Below, one piece after another: positions 1-7,669 of a stretch of 15,744 nucleotides of DNA. Made by a program: the position numbers and the translations under genes. Source of the stretch: Phycisphaerales bacterium UBA7812 (lineage in GTDB: Bacteria; Planctomycetota; Phycisphaerae; Phycisphaerales; UBA1924); assembly GCA_002480345.1 (NCBI GenBank), contig DLBY01000119.1:1-15744 (forward strand), given 5' to 3'. Each line of letters begins with the position of its first letter. Within the stretch, counting starts at the first letter, position 1. The notes under the pieces were generated by a model. That model saw nothing but the letters and a program-made list of their open reading frames with translations. It was not told where the DNA came from and ran no database searches.

Positions 1-25
1 CCGCAGTGCAGGATGCCGACCGGAC

Positions 26-1411
26 ATGGATGAATTTCGAATTCAGGGTGGAACCCGACTGACCGGCCGACTGGTCGTCGATGGCTCCAAGAACGCCGCT
101 CTTCCCCTCATGGCCGCTTCGCTGCTGACCAGCGATCCGGTCGTGCTCAACGGCATCCCCCCGCTCGCCGATGTCCGAAGCATGGATCGCCTCCTGGGTG
201 AACTCGGGCTTCGGGTGACCCGAAGCGGGCGAACCATCCAACTGCACGCCCAGGACGAACAGCGGTTCCACGCCCGCTACGACATCGTCAAGACGATGCG
301 AGCCAGCATCTGCACGCTGGGTCCCATGCTCGCCCGCCGCGGGAGGGTTCGCATCTCGATGCCCGGTGGATGTGCCATCGGCGACCGACCCGTCGATCTG
401 CATCTTCGGGGCATGGAGGCGTTGGGAGCGAAGATCACCTTCGACGGCGGCGACATCATCGCCGAGGCGGATCGGCTCCGGGGGAACACGATCTTTCTGG
501 GAGGCCCCTTCGGATCGACCGTACTGGGCACGGCCAACGTCATGTCGGCCGCCACGCTCGCCGAGGGGACGACCATCATCGAATCCGCCGCCTGTGAACC
601 GGAGATCGCCGACCTGGCACGCATGCTCAACGGCATGGGAGCCAAGATCTCCGGTGCCGGTACACCGCGGATCATGATCGAAGGCGTCGAAGGGCTGCAC
701 GGCACCGAACACAACGTGCTTCCCGATCGCATCGTGGCCGGCACGCTCGCGATCGCCGCCGCCATCACCCGCGGCGACGTCCTGCTGGAGCAGTTCCCAT
801 GGGACCATCTTCTGGCCCTCATCGATCGGCTCAACGAAATTGGTGTGCGGATCGAACGCACCGATCCCGGCGAGCCCTGCGAACGATGCACGGTCCGGGT
901 CACCGCTCCGGATCCGTTCAAGCCGGTACTGTTCACCACACAGCCCTATCCGGGATACCCCACGGATCTGCAGGCCCAATTGATGGCCCTGCTGTGCCTG
1001 GCCGAAGGCAACAGCATCGTCACGGAGAAGATCTATCCGGATCGATTCATGCATGTTCCCGAACTGAGTCGGATGGGAGCACGACTGATTCGCCAGGGCT
1101 CGACGGTGGTCGTCCAGGGCGTCCCCGAACTCATCGGGGCTCCCGTGATGGCCAGCGATCTCCGGGGTTCCGCCTCGCTGATCATTGCCGGCCTGGCGGC
1201 ACGTGGTGAGACGACCGTCAGCCGCGTCTACCACGTCGATCGCGGATACGTCCATCTGGAACACCAGCTTCACCATCTCGGAGCGATGATCGAACGGGTC
1301 AATGCGGAGACCGGTGAAGTCACCAGCAGCATGCCCGCGATCTCCACACGACCCATGCCGAACGTGGACAGTCCGACGGGTCAGATGCAGGCCGAACGCA
1401 TCCGCTCGTAG
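26..1411 (+). CDS. murA: UDP-N-acetylglucosamine 1-carboxyvinyltransferase (MurA)
   Basis: MurA transfers enolpyruvate from PEP to UDP-GlcNAc, the first committed step of peptidoglycan synthesis, in the cytoplasm. The 461-residue product carries the family landmarks: K22-N23 in DGSKNAAL, the PEP-binding cysteine C116 in MPGGCAIGDRP, the catalytic aspartate D314 in YPTDLQAQ and R380 in DLRGSAS. The family is usually about 420 residues; the extra length is a C-terminal tail after the last conserved block (LHHLGAMIERV, about residue 424) that looks disordered. The start is the ATG just before the conserved EFRIQGG. Only a weak purine stretch precedes it and the window begins 25 bases upstream, so its promoter is not visible. 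The last 31 bases overlap the convergent methyltransferase gene. Arginine codons are CGA-rich (7 of the first 11), unlike genes beyond 4 kb. Confidence 0.97.
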   Translation: MDEFRIQGGTRLTGRLVVDGSKNAALPLMAASLLTSDPVVLNGIPPLADVRSMDRLLGELGLRVTRSGRTIQLHAQDEQRFHARYDIVKTMRASICTLGPMLARRGRVRISMPGGCAIGDRPVDLHLRGMEALGAKITFDGGDIIAEADRLRGNTIFLGGPFGSTVLGTANVMSAATLAEGTTIIESAACEPEIADLARMLNGMGAKISGAGTPRIMIEGVEGLHGTEHNVLPDRIVAGTLAIAAAITRGDVLLEQFPWDHLLALIDRLNEIGVRIERTDPGEPCERCTVRVTAPDPFKPVLFTTQPYPGYPTDLQAQLMALLCLAEGNSIVTEKIYPDRFMHVPELSRMGARLIRQGSTVVVQGVPELIGAPVMASDLRGSASLIIAGLAARGETTVSRVYHVDRGYVHLEHQLHHLGAMIERVNAETGEVTSSMPAISTRPMPNVDSPTGQMQAERIRS

Positions 1412-2214
1412 AGACAGATCGCCGCCGCCGCGGCCACGTTGACGGACGGCACCTCGCCGTGCATCGGAATCTCCACGACCGCATCGCACGCATCCAGTGA
1501 ATCCTGCGTCAGTCCTTCTCCTTCCGAGCCCACCAGCAGAGCGCAACGCGCTGTCCATTCGATGTCCCAGATCGGCTTCGCCCCCGGGCACCGCTCCGCC
1601 GCCAGCAACCTGCAGCCCCACTCGCGGCGCAGGTCCGTGAGCACCTCATGCCAGCCACCGGACGGAGCAACCGCCCACGGCACGGTGAACACATGACCCA
1701 TGGAGACCCGGATGGACTTTCTGTAGAGGGGGTCGCAGCAGGCGGGATCCAGCAGCACCCCGTCGACCCCGAGGGCGGCGGCGTTGCGGAAGAGGCTCCC
1801 CATGTTGTCGACGTTGGTGATGCCTTCGGCGAGCAGCAAGGTGCACCGCTCGGCGTATTGCAGATGGCCGAGCGCCCGATCCAGTCGGAGCTCCGAATCG
1901 GCCGGCCGGTGTCCGGACGCGAGCACTCCGCGGTGGACATGGAAACCGGCGATCCCGCCCAGCAGTTCGAGCGACGCCGTGTAGACCGGTACTTGGTCGG
2001 GCAGCACGCGAAGCACGTCCTGCAACGCCTCGAACTTTCCGTGCGAGAGCAGCAGCGACTGGATCCGATCCGGCGTCGCCAGCAGCCTGCGAAGGACGAG
2101 TTCCGACTCCGCCATGAACAGACCGTCACGTCCGCGCAGATCACGGTCCCGCACATCGCGAAAGACTTCGACCCGGGAATCGCCGGGATCCGTTACCGGG
2201 TGGGGTCCGTTCAC
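1381..2214 (-). CDS. TrmH/SpoU family RNA 2'-O-ribose methyltransferase
   Basis: A SPOUT-class, SAM-dependent methyltransferase predicted to methylate a ribose 2'-OH in rRNA or tRNA. The 277-residue product has the three SpoU motifs in order: motif 1 ITNVDNMGSLFRNAAALG (about 132-149), motif 2 LLVGSEGEGL (226-235) and motif 3 EIPMHGEVPSVNVAAAAA (248-265). The last two form the knotted SAM site. The N-terminal 120 residues are the substrate-recognition part typical of this family. I chose the GTG at 2214 because GTGA overlaps the TGA stop of the upstream MCE gene by four bases, a sign of translational coupling; the frame runs open further upstream but only as a shadow of the MCE gene. The 3' end overlaps murA by 31 bases on the opposite strand. 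The RNA target (RlmB-like or other) cannot be told from sequence alone. Confidence 0.9.
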   Translation of the reverse strand: MNGPHPVTDPGDSRVEVFRDVRDRDLRGRDGLFMAESELVLRRLLATPDRIQSLLLSHGKFEALQDVLRVLPDQVPVYTASLELLGGIAGFHVHRGVLASGHRPADSELRLDRALGHLQYAERCTLLLAEGITNVDNMGSLFRNAAALGVDGVLLDPACCDPLYRKSIRVSMGHVFTVPWAVAPSGGWHEVLTDLRREWGCRLLAAERCPGAKPIWDIEWTARCALLVGSEGEGLTQDSLDACDAVVEIPMHGEVPSVNVAAAAAICLYERMRSACI

Positions 2215-3497
2215 TGGTTGTCGACGGTGTCGTCGCGAAGCAGATCCATCATCTGCTCCTGGGCCCGCTCGTAGCGTCGGGCACTGTCGATCAGATTGCG
2301 ACGAATGATCTCGAGCTGCGGATCGTCGGCATCCACCGCCCCCCCGGCGGCCTCGATGAACCGCTGCATCGACTCGGCGGCGGACTTCAGATCCGCGGCG
2401 CCGAAGACGAAGTTGCGGGACGCGGAATAGATCAGCTCCTGACGGAGCTGCGTGTCGGTCGGCCGATAGAGCAGACGCCAGGGGCTCGCGGTGACTTCGG
2501 CGAGCAGCTGCGTCAGTTGCTGGGATGCCAGGGTGGCATTGGCCAGGCTGACATCGACGTCGTCGAACCACGGTCCGGCGTGACGCCGCAGGTCGGACAT
2601 CGTGACCATGAGGTCGTCCATCGTCCCCAGCAGGTTGTCCATGAACCGATCGACCTTCGGCAGGGCCTGCTCCTGAATCGTCCGTGCGATGCCGGACGCA
2701 CGCTCAAAGGTTTCGTCGAGATTGTCCGTCATGTCCTGGAACTTGGATTCGTTGTTGTTGATCCACGAGGTGACGGCGTCCACGGACCGGGCGAACTCCT
2801 CCAGTTCGGCAACGAGAAGATCCACCTCACCGGACCAGTCGGACCAGTCCCGGTCCAGTTGTCCCAGGAATTCATTGGCATTCTCGATGGCCTGCCGAAG
2901 TCCGGACGTGGCGATCTCGATGTCGCCCGACGGCCCCTCGCCCACGATCCATCGGAGCAGTTGTCCATCCTGCTCCAATCGCTTGGTGATGACGGCCAGC
3001 GACTCCAGGGTGCTGTCGATGTTGACGGATGCATCACCGCCGATGAGGCTGTCGATCATGCTGAGGGACGAACCCACCAGCCGGCCTCCCGGGGGAATGA
3101 CCGAGCCGTCCACTCCCAGCGACGAGAATTCCAGCCATGCGTCGTTGCTGATCAGCCCGGCTCCCACGGCGACCCGGGCATCGCTGCGAAGCTGCATCGA
3201 GGCGGGAATGCTGAAGAGGACATCGATTTCGGTCAGCGGCCGACCCTCCTGCATGTCGAACGACACGTCGTTGACTTCGCCGATCACGATCCCCCCCACC
3301 TTGACGAAGGATCCGGACCCCAGCGATCCCACGCCCTCGGAGACCTCGTAGGTGGCGGTGTACGAGACATGACTCGGCCCGAAGTACCGGGCGAAGTCGC
3401 CAAGTATGAAGACGACGAGAATCCCGATGACGATGGCGACGGTCACGAAGATGCCGGCCTTGATGTTGTTCTGGGAACGAAGTGCTGCGCTCGACAT
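2211..3497 (-). CDS. MCE domain (MlaD-like) lipid-transport protein
   Basis: Predicted substrate-binding component of an Mla/MCE-type ABC system that moves phospholipids or other lipids across the envelope. The 428-residue product has one N-terminal transmembrane helix (about 13-33, AGIFVTVAIVIGILVVFILG) and an MCE domain (about 43-144) with the recognisable SFVKVGGIVIGEV block. A long, mostly helical, glutamine- and acid-rich C-terminal region of about 280 residues follows and may form the oligomeric stalk. The ATG at 3497 is preferred over the upstream ATG at 3575: it has a GGAG ribosome-binding site six bases upstream, sits directly before the conserved NNIKAGIF anchor, and does not run into the ABC ATPase gene 40 bases away. 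The order ATPase then MCE protein is the standard one; the following methyltransferase is coupled by a four-base overlap. Confidence 0.92.
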   Translation of the reverse strand: MSSAALRSQNNIKAGIFVTVAIVIGILVVFILGDFARYFGPSHVSYTATYEVSEGVGSLGSGSFVKVGGIVIGEVNDVSFDMQEGRPLTEIDVLFSIPASMQLRSDARVAVGAGLISNDAWLEFSSLGVDGSVIPPGGRLVGSSLSMIDSLIGGDASVNIDSTLESLAVITKRLEQDGQLLRWIVGEGPSGDIEIATSGLRQAIENANEFLGQLDRDWSDWSGEVDLLVAELEEFARSVDAVTSWINNNESKFQDMTDNLDETFERASGIARTIQEQALPKVDRFMDNLLGTMDDLMVTMSDLRRHAGPWFDDVDVSLANATLASQQLTQLLAEVTASPWRLLYRPTDTQLRQELIYSASRNFVFGAADLKSAAESMQRFIEAAGGAVDADDPQLEIIRRNLIDSARRYERAQEQMMDLLRDDTVDNQ

Positions 3498-3503
3498 GCT
3501 GTG

Positions 3504-3507
3504 CTCC
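3504..3507 (-). promoter_or_regulatory. Ribosome-binding site of the MCE gene
   Basis: GGAG on the minus strand, six bases before the ATG at 3497. It decides the start of the MCE gene in favour of this ATG over the in-frame ATG 78 bases upstream. Confidence 0.6.
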
Positions 3508-3537
3508 GTGGCGGCCAGGCCGCCGCTGTACTCGGTC

Positions 3538-4485
3538 CTACTTGATCCGCCGTGTGGTCTGGATGGCCCGGCCACCGGTGAGTTTGCTCAGGTCCGCACC
3601 GAGCAGATCCGCCTCGTAGCTGTTCTGGGTATGGGATTCGGTCATCGGTCCCTCGTGGTCGCCACGCAGGAACTGACGGATGAGCTGCTGCTCTTCGTTC
3701 AGTTCCCCGATGCGATCCTTCGGGTAGTCACGAAGCTCCTCGTAGGCTTCACGCTTGTCCACCATGATCATCCGCCCCTTGTGGAGCATGGCCATGCGAT
3801 CGGCGATGGTGAAGGCGGAATCCATCTCGTGCGTCACCACGATGCTCGCGACCCCGAGCTTCTGCGTCAGATCGACCATCAACTGGTCGATGGCGGCGGA
3901 GGTCACCGGATCGAGTCCGGCGCTGGGCTCGTCGTAGAACAGGATCTTGGGATCGAGCGCCAGCGCCCGCGCCAGGCCCGCGCGCTTCTTCATCCCCCCC
4001 GAGATCTGCGCCGGGTATTTCTCCGCAGCCTCGCGGAGCCCCACCAGCTCGAGCTTGATCTTCACCATGATGTCGATCGTCTCGGGGTCGAGATCGGTGT
4101 GCTCGTGCAGCGGGAGCGCGACATTCTCCGCAACCGTCATGCTGTTGAACAAAGCCCCGGACTGGAACAGGATGCCGATCTTCTTGCGCGTCTCGTTGAG
4201 CTCGTCCTCGTCCATCGCGCAGATGTTCCGCCCGAACAACTCGATCGCGCCCTCGCTGGGCGGGAACGACCCGATCATCATCCGCAGCGTCGTGCTCTTG
4301 CCCGAGCCCGACCCGCCCATGATCACCATCGTCTCGCCCGGCATGATGTCCAGGTCGAGCCCCGACAGCACCGTCTGCCCCCCGAACCGCTTCGCGACGC
4401 CCCGGCACGAGATCACGGGCTCGCCCTCGCCCTGCGAGAACAGCGAGACCCCGCCGCGCTCCCCCGCTTCCGCGTCAGGGGCCAT
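3538..4485 (-). CDS. ABC transporter ATPase, MlaF-like
   Basis: ATPase subunit of the lipid-transport ABC system whose MCE subunit lies 40 bases downstream. Numbering from the ATG at 4485 (315 residues): Walker A GGSGSGKST (57-65), Q-loop Q108, signature SGGMKKR (162-168), Walker B ILFYDE (181-186), D-loop SAGLD and switch H219 in VVTHEMDSA. The C-terminal extension of about 75 residues is like MlaF relatives. Other possible starts are the ATG triplet at 4512-4504, inside a trinucleotide repeat; 4485 reduces the overlap with the upstream gene to 11 bases, but neither start has a strong ribosome-binding site. The permease gene expected upstream is missing. Arginine codons change within the gene: CGT occurs four times in the C-terminal part and I find none in the N-terminal part. 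This suggests a recombination or assembly junction near 3.83-3.99 kb. Confidence 0.9.
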   Translation of the reverse strand: MAPDAEAGERGGVSLFSQGEGEPVISCRGVAKRFGGQTVLSGLDLDIMPGETMVIMGGSGSGKSTTLRMMIGSFPPSEGAIELFGRNICAMDEDELNETRKKIGILFQSGALFNSMTVAENVALPLHEHTDLDPETIDIMVKIKLELVGLREAAEKYPAQISGGMKKRAGLARALALDPKILFYDEPSAGLDPVTSAAIDQLMVDLTQKLGVASIVVTHEMDSAFTIADRMAMLHKGRMIMVDKREAYEELRDYPKDRIGELNEEQQLIRQFLRGDHEGPMTESHTQNSYEADLLGADLSKLTGGRAIQTTRRIK

Positions 4486-5248
4486 CGTCACCCGCCGCGT
4501 CGTCATCATCATCGTCGTCGTCCGCCTGCGGCCCGGGCGCCGGGGCCGGGGTCGGGGAGACGAGCTTCAGCTCCGTCCCGTCGGGCATCACGATCCAGAT
4601 GTCCATCAGCGGGATCACCAGGTCGCTGCCGCTCGGGTTCGACGCCGAGTTCGGGTCGGGCACCGCGAGCATCAGCACCGTCCCGTTGTCGAAGATCGCG
4701 GGCATCGGCACCACATCCTGGCGGCCCTGGTAGGTCTGCATCTGCTGCCCCACGGCGCCGTACGCCGGGAAGAGCTCCGCCCAATCCGTCGGGACGCTCT
4801 GGAACGATCCGTAGGTCGCGCGGTACGACGCGACGAACGCGTCGAACTGCTCGTCGGTCACCGATGCGAGCGCGCCCCGCGCCTCGCCGCGCAGCGTGTC
4901 GTAGTCCCCCGTCTCGATCTGCGTCATCACCGTGTCCGCCCGGCCGAACAGCGCCTCGGAGATCATCCCCGCGAAGTTCTGCGCCTGCACGATCACGACC
5001 ACCCACGCGACGCTCATCATGATCCCGATGATGATGCCCGCGATCGCGACGCCGCGGCCGCCAACACGACCCCGGCTGCCGCTGATCCCGATCAGCGCGC
5101 CCACGCCCAGGCCCGCGCCCAGCAGGCCCAGACCCGGGATGCAGCAGATCAGGCTCATCACCAGCGAGGTGACCGCCAGCGCGCTGGTCCGCTCGGGTTC
5201 GCTGTAGCCGTCGTAACCACTGTTTTCGGCGTAGGGGTTTTCACTCAT
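4475..5248 (-). CDS. Two-helix membrane protein, DUF4190-like, with acidic tail
   Basis: Function unknown. The 256-residue product starts with a short polar, tyrosine-rich segment (MSENPYAENS...), followed by a hydrophobic hairpin: a helix at about 23-54 (ALAVTSLVMSLICCIPGLG) and a second at about 66-87 (GVAIAGIIIGIMMSVAWVVV). This layout is typical of DUF4190-type membrane proteins. A soluble domain of about 150 residues follows, then a proline/alanine linker and eight consecutive aspartates before the end. The ATG at 5248 is preferred over the upstream in-frame start at 5284 because the conserved hydrophobic hairpin follows closely and a TACGCT hexamer sits exactly six bases before it, with no Shine-Dalgarno, suggesting a leaderless message. 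Its 3' end overlaps the ABC ATPase gene. Nothing links it to lipid transport beyond adjacency. Confidence 0.8.
   Translation of the reverse strand: MSENPYAENSGYDGYSEPERTSALAVTSLVMSLICCIPGLGLLGAGLGVGALIGISGSRGRVGGRGVAIAGIIIGIMMSVAWVVVIVQAQNFAGMISEALFGRADTVMTQIETGDYDTLRGEARGALASVTDEQFDAFVASYRATYGSFQSVPTDWAELFPAYGAVGQQMQTYQGRQDVVPMPAIFDNGTVLMLAVPDPNSASNPSGSDLVIPLMDIWIVMPDGTELKLVSPTPAPAPGPQADDDDDDDDAAGDDGP
4499..4522. repeat. Trinucleotide repeat, eight GTC/ATC units
   Basis: Eight three-base units on the plus strand: two GTC, three ATC, three GTC. On the minus strand it codes for the eight-aspartate tail of the membrane protein and, in another frame, supplies the candidate ATG triplets at the start of the ABC ATPase frame. 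Loss or gain of a unit would change the number of aspartates and not the reading frame. Confidence 0.8.
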
Positions 5249-5260
5249 GACCAAAGCGTA
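5249..5260 (-). promoter_or_regulatory. Putative leaderless promoter -10 (TACGCT) of the membrane protein gene
   Basis: TACGCT at 5260-5255 (minus strand) followed by six bases (TTGGTC) and then the ATG. It fits TAnnnT. With the usual 6-8 base distance from -10 to the transcription start, the message would begin at or next to the start codon. I see no good -35. The 90-base gap up to the glycosyltransferase stop contains nothing else I can name. Confidence 0.4.
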
Positions 5261-5338
5261 CAGCCGTCCGCGCGCAGCCGCCACCGCCGACCCGGTCCGG
5301 CTCGGTCCGGCGCCGTCGGGAAAGAGCCCCCGGTCGCG

Positions 5339-6574
5339 TCAGCGGCCCGCCCGCTTCATCGCCTCGGCGTACACCGATTCGAGGTGGTCGACCATCGCCC
5401 CGTGATCGAACTCCGTCGCGCACCACGCGCGCCCCGTCGCCGCGAGCCCGAGCCGCTCGCGCGGGTTGTCCCGCGCCCAGCGCAGCGCCTCCCGCAGCGC
5501 GCCCACATCCCCGTGGGGCACGAGCCGACCGGTTTCCATTTCCCGACACGCCTCCCGGGTCCCGTCGATGTCGTACGCGACCGGGCACACCCCCGCGAGC
5601 AACGCCTGGGGGACGGTGCGCGGGAGCCCCTCCCGGCTCGACGGATGGCACAGCACATCCATCGCGCGCATCATCGCCGGCACCCGCTCCTGGGCGACCA
5701 GACCCGGCGCGATCACACGCTCTTCGAGCCCCATCGCGCGCACCCGCGCGAGCAGGCGATCGCGCCACCACCCGTCGCCCACCCACAGCAGCACGACAGC
5801 CGGATCGTCCCGCAGCGGGCCCGCCATCGCGTCGAGCAGGTCGTCGTGCCCCTTGTGCTGCGCCAGCCGCGCGACCGTCCCGATGACGAACGCGTCCTCC
5901 GGGATGCCCAGCTCGGCGCGCACGCTCGCACGCTCTTCACCCGCCCTCGCGTGCAAAAAGGGATCGGTCTCCATCCCGCTGCGCACCGTGAGGTATTGCC
6001 CCGCTTCCCCGATCCCCCGCGCAAGGAACTGCTCGGTCATCGCGTCCGCGACGCTCACGATCAGATCGCACCGCGACGCGGCGAACTTCTCCGCCGCCGT
6101 GTACAGGGCGTTCTTGCCGCGCGTCTTCGTGCGCGCGAGCAGCCCCCCTTCGAGCGGCATGAAGGGCGGGCCGTGGATCGTGTGCACCACCCCGGGCCGT
6201 CTCCCGCGCCGATCCCGCGTGATCCACGCGGCCCATCGCCCGAGGATCCCCGCCTTGGACGAGTGGGTGTGCACGACATCGGGCTCGATCTCGCGGATCA
6301 GGCCTCTGAGATCGCGACGCAGACAGCGGAGGTCCTTGATCGGATGGATCTCGCGGACGAGGTTGGGCAGCTCGTGCATGCCGATGCGCGCGCCGGTACT
6401 CGCGCGGAACGACGACGCCCGCTCGTAGAGCGAGCCCTCGGGCCCGAAGATCGGCCCGTACGCGAGATGCACCTCGTGCCCCAGTTCCGCCTGCCCCTCG
6501 CAGGACAGAACGGTGTTCTCCTGGCTCCCCCCCAGGATCAGGCGCGTCGAGATGTGCAGGATCGTCAGGGGCAT
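5339..6574 (-). CDS. Glycosyltransferase family 4 (GT-B fold)
   Basis: Predicted to transfer a sugar from a nucleotide-sugar donor to a lipid-linked or polysaccharide acceptor, most likely for surface polysaccharide; donor and acceptor are not predictable. The 411-residue product has the GT-B N-terminal domain with GGSQEN (15-20) and HTHSSKAGILGRWAA (102-116). The C-terminal donor-binding domain has GTVARLAQHKGHDDLL (232-247), VGDG (265-268) and HPSSREGLPRTVPQALLAG (310-328). In the last block the usual E-x7-E motif reads E315...Q323. The ATG lies only 15 bases after the stop of the dehydrogenase-like gene, so the two are probably co-transcribed; the ribosome-binding site is weak. The N-terminal MPLTILHISTRLILGG matches the first beta strand and glycine loop of the family, which supports the start. 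Confidence 0.92.
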   Translation of the reverse strand: MPLTILHISTRLILGGSQENTVLSCEGQAELGHEVHLAYGPIFGPEGSLYERASSFRASTGARIGMHELPNLVREIHPIKDLRCLRRDLRGLIREIEPDVVHTHSSKAGILGRWAAWITRDRRGRRPGVVHTIHGPPFMPLEGGLLARTKTRGKNALYTAAEKFAASRCDLIVSVADAMTEQFLARGIGEAGQYLTVRSGMETDPFLHARAGEERASVRAELGIPEDAFVIGTVARLAQHKGHDDLLDAMAGPLRDDPAVVLLWVGDGWWRDRLLARVRAMGLEERVIAPGLVAQERVPAMMRAMDVLCHPSSREGLPRTVPQALLAGVCPVAYDIDGTREACREMETGRLVPHGDVGALREALRWARDNPRERLGLAATGRAWCATEFDHGAMVDHLESVYAEAMKRAGR

Positions 6575-6589
6575 GGTCCGCGCGCCCGT

Positions 6590-7615
6590 CTACAACTCGA
6601 GGACGACCTTGATCTGGTCGGGGTCCGACGCCGCGCGGAGCCCCGCGATCGCGTCGTCGAATCTCAGTCGCTTCGTGATCAGGCTCGCGACCTCGACCGA
6701 CCCGGTGGAGAGGACACCCGCCGCGTCCGCGACCGACCCGCACCGTGCGCCGTAGATCTCGATCTCGTCGCGGATGACCTCAGTGAGGATGGGCGTGAGA
6801 TCGGGGCCGGTCTCGTCCGCGGCCGGGCGCTCGGGCGCGGTCGGCAGCGGGATGGGCTCGGTCTTGAGCACGATCTTGCCGCGCGGGCGGGCCATCTTGA
6901 CCGCGAGCTCGAGATCGCGCGCCGTCCCGTTGCAGACGATGACGACATCCTGGTCGCCGCGCAGCCCGACCTCGTCGAGATGACGGTGTCGCACGCCCCA
7001 CTTCTCGGCGCGCTCGAACCGCTCGGGCCGGCGCCCGAGCAGGCGCACGGTGTTGTTCAGCGGGCCCATCACCTGCGCGCACAGCAGCGCGCTGAGCGTG
7101 TCACCGATCACCGTCACGAAGCCCTTGCCCTCGAGGTGCACGATGCGCGACGCGTGGACCGCGGCCGCGAGGGGCTCGGCGAACACCGCCGCCTCGTCGT
7201 CGACCCCGTCGGGGACGAGCGCGAGATTCGCGACGGGGATCGTGAAGGCGTCGGAGAAGCACCCGTCCATGCCGACCAGCCCCAGCACCCTCCGGTCCGT
7301 GGCATGGTTGGACAGCCCGCGCTTCGCGAGCGGGTCGTCGGCGTCCGCGACATTGATGTTCCCGACGACGCGTTTCCCCCGGAACCGCTCGCCCAAGGCC
7401 TCGGAGACGCCTTGCCCGAAGCCCTCGACGATGCCCACGAACTGGTGCCCCATGATCCCCTCGAACGGGATCTCCCCCCGCGCGACCGCGAGGTCGGTGA
7501 CCCCGATCCCGACCAGCGTCGGGCGCACCAGCGCGTCCCCCGGCGCGGGCTCGGGCGCCGCGCCGTCGATCTCGAGGAACACATCCTCGCCCTGTTTTCG
7601 TACTGCCCTGCTCAT
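6590..7615 (-). CDS. Zinc-binding-dehydrogenase-like (MDR) protein lacking most zinc ligands
   Basis: A medium-chain dehydrogenase/reductase homologue of 341 residues. The scaffold is clear: GIGVTD (36-41, usually GICGTD), GHQ (56-58, usually GHE), KRGLSNHATDRRVLGL (98-113, usually CxxGLxNHC), EPLAAAVHA (147-155) and a Rossmann segment from about 167. By alignment to these landmarks the catalytic cysteine is G38, the glutamate after the histidine is Q58, and the four structural-zinc cysteines are D91, D94, A97 and A105. The glycine-rich nucleotide loop is also altered (GDTLSALL). It is therefore probably either a zinc-independent oxidoreductase or a non-catalytic relative; substrate unknown. 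An AAGGA ribosome-binding site lies six bases before the ATG. The gene sits between the HEAT lipoprotein (54 bases) and the glycosyltransferase (15 bases), apparently one operon. Confidence 0.85.
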   Translation of the reverse strand: MSRAVRKQGEDVFLEIDGAAPEPAPGDALVRPTLVGIGVTDLAVARGEIPFEGIMGHQFVGIVEGFGQGVSEALGERFRGKRVVGNINVADADDPLAKRGLSNHATDRRVLGLVGMDGCFSDAFTIPVANLALVPDGVDDEAAVFAEPLAAAVHASRIVHLEGKGFVTVIGDTLSALLCAQVMGPLNNTVRLLGRRPERFERAEKWGVRHRHLDEVGLRGDQDVVIVCNGTARDLELAVKMARPRGKIVLKTEPIPLPTAPERPAADETGPDLTPILTEVIRDEIEIYGARCGSVADAAGVLSTGSVEVASLITKRLRFDDAIAGLRAASDPDQIKVVLEL

Positions 7616-7620
7616 GCGCC

Positions 7621-7626
7621 GTCCTT
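7621..7626 (-). promoter_or_regulatory. Ribosome-binding site (AAGGAC) of the MDR gene
   Basis: AAGGAC on the minus strand, with the AAGGA core six bases before the ATG at 7615. It is one of the few strong Shine-Dalgarno sites in the window and supports that start. Confidence 0.6.
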
Positions 7627-7669
7627 GGCTCGCGTCGCTTCGGTGGGGAGTGGAACCCGGGTGCGTCGG

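Noticed and set aside
2517..3545. Plus-strand open frame of 342 codons opposite the MCE gene
   Set aside because: The MCE gene on the other strand has a transmembrane helix, the MCE domain and a ribosome-binding site. The plus-strand product has no recognisable feature.
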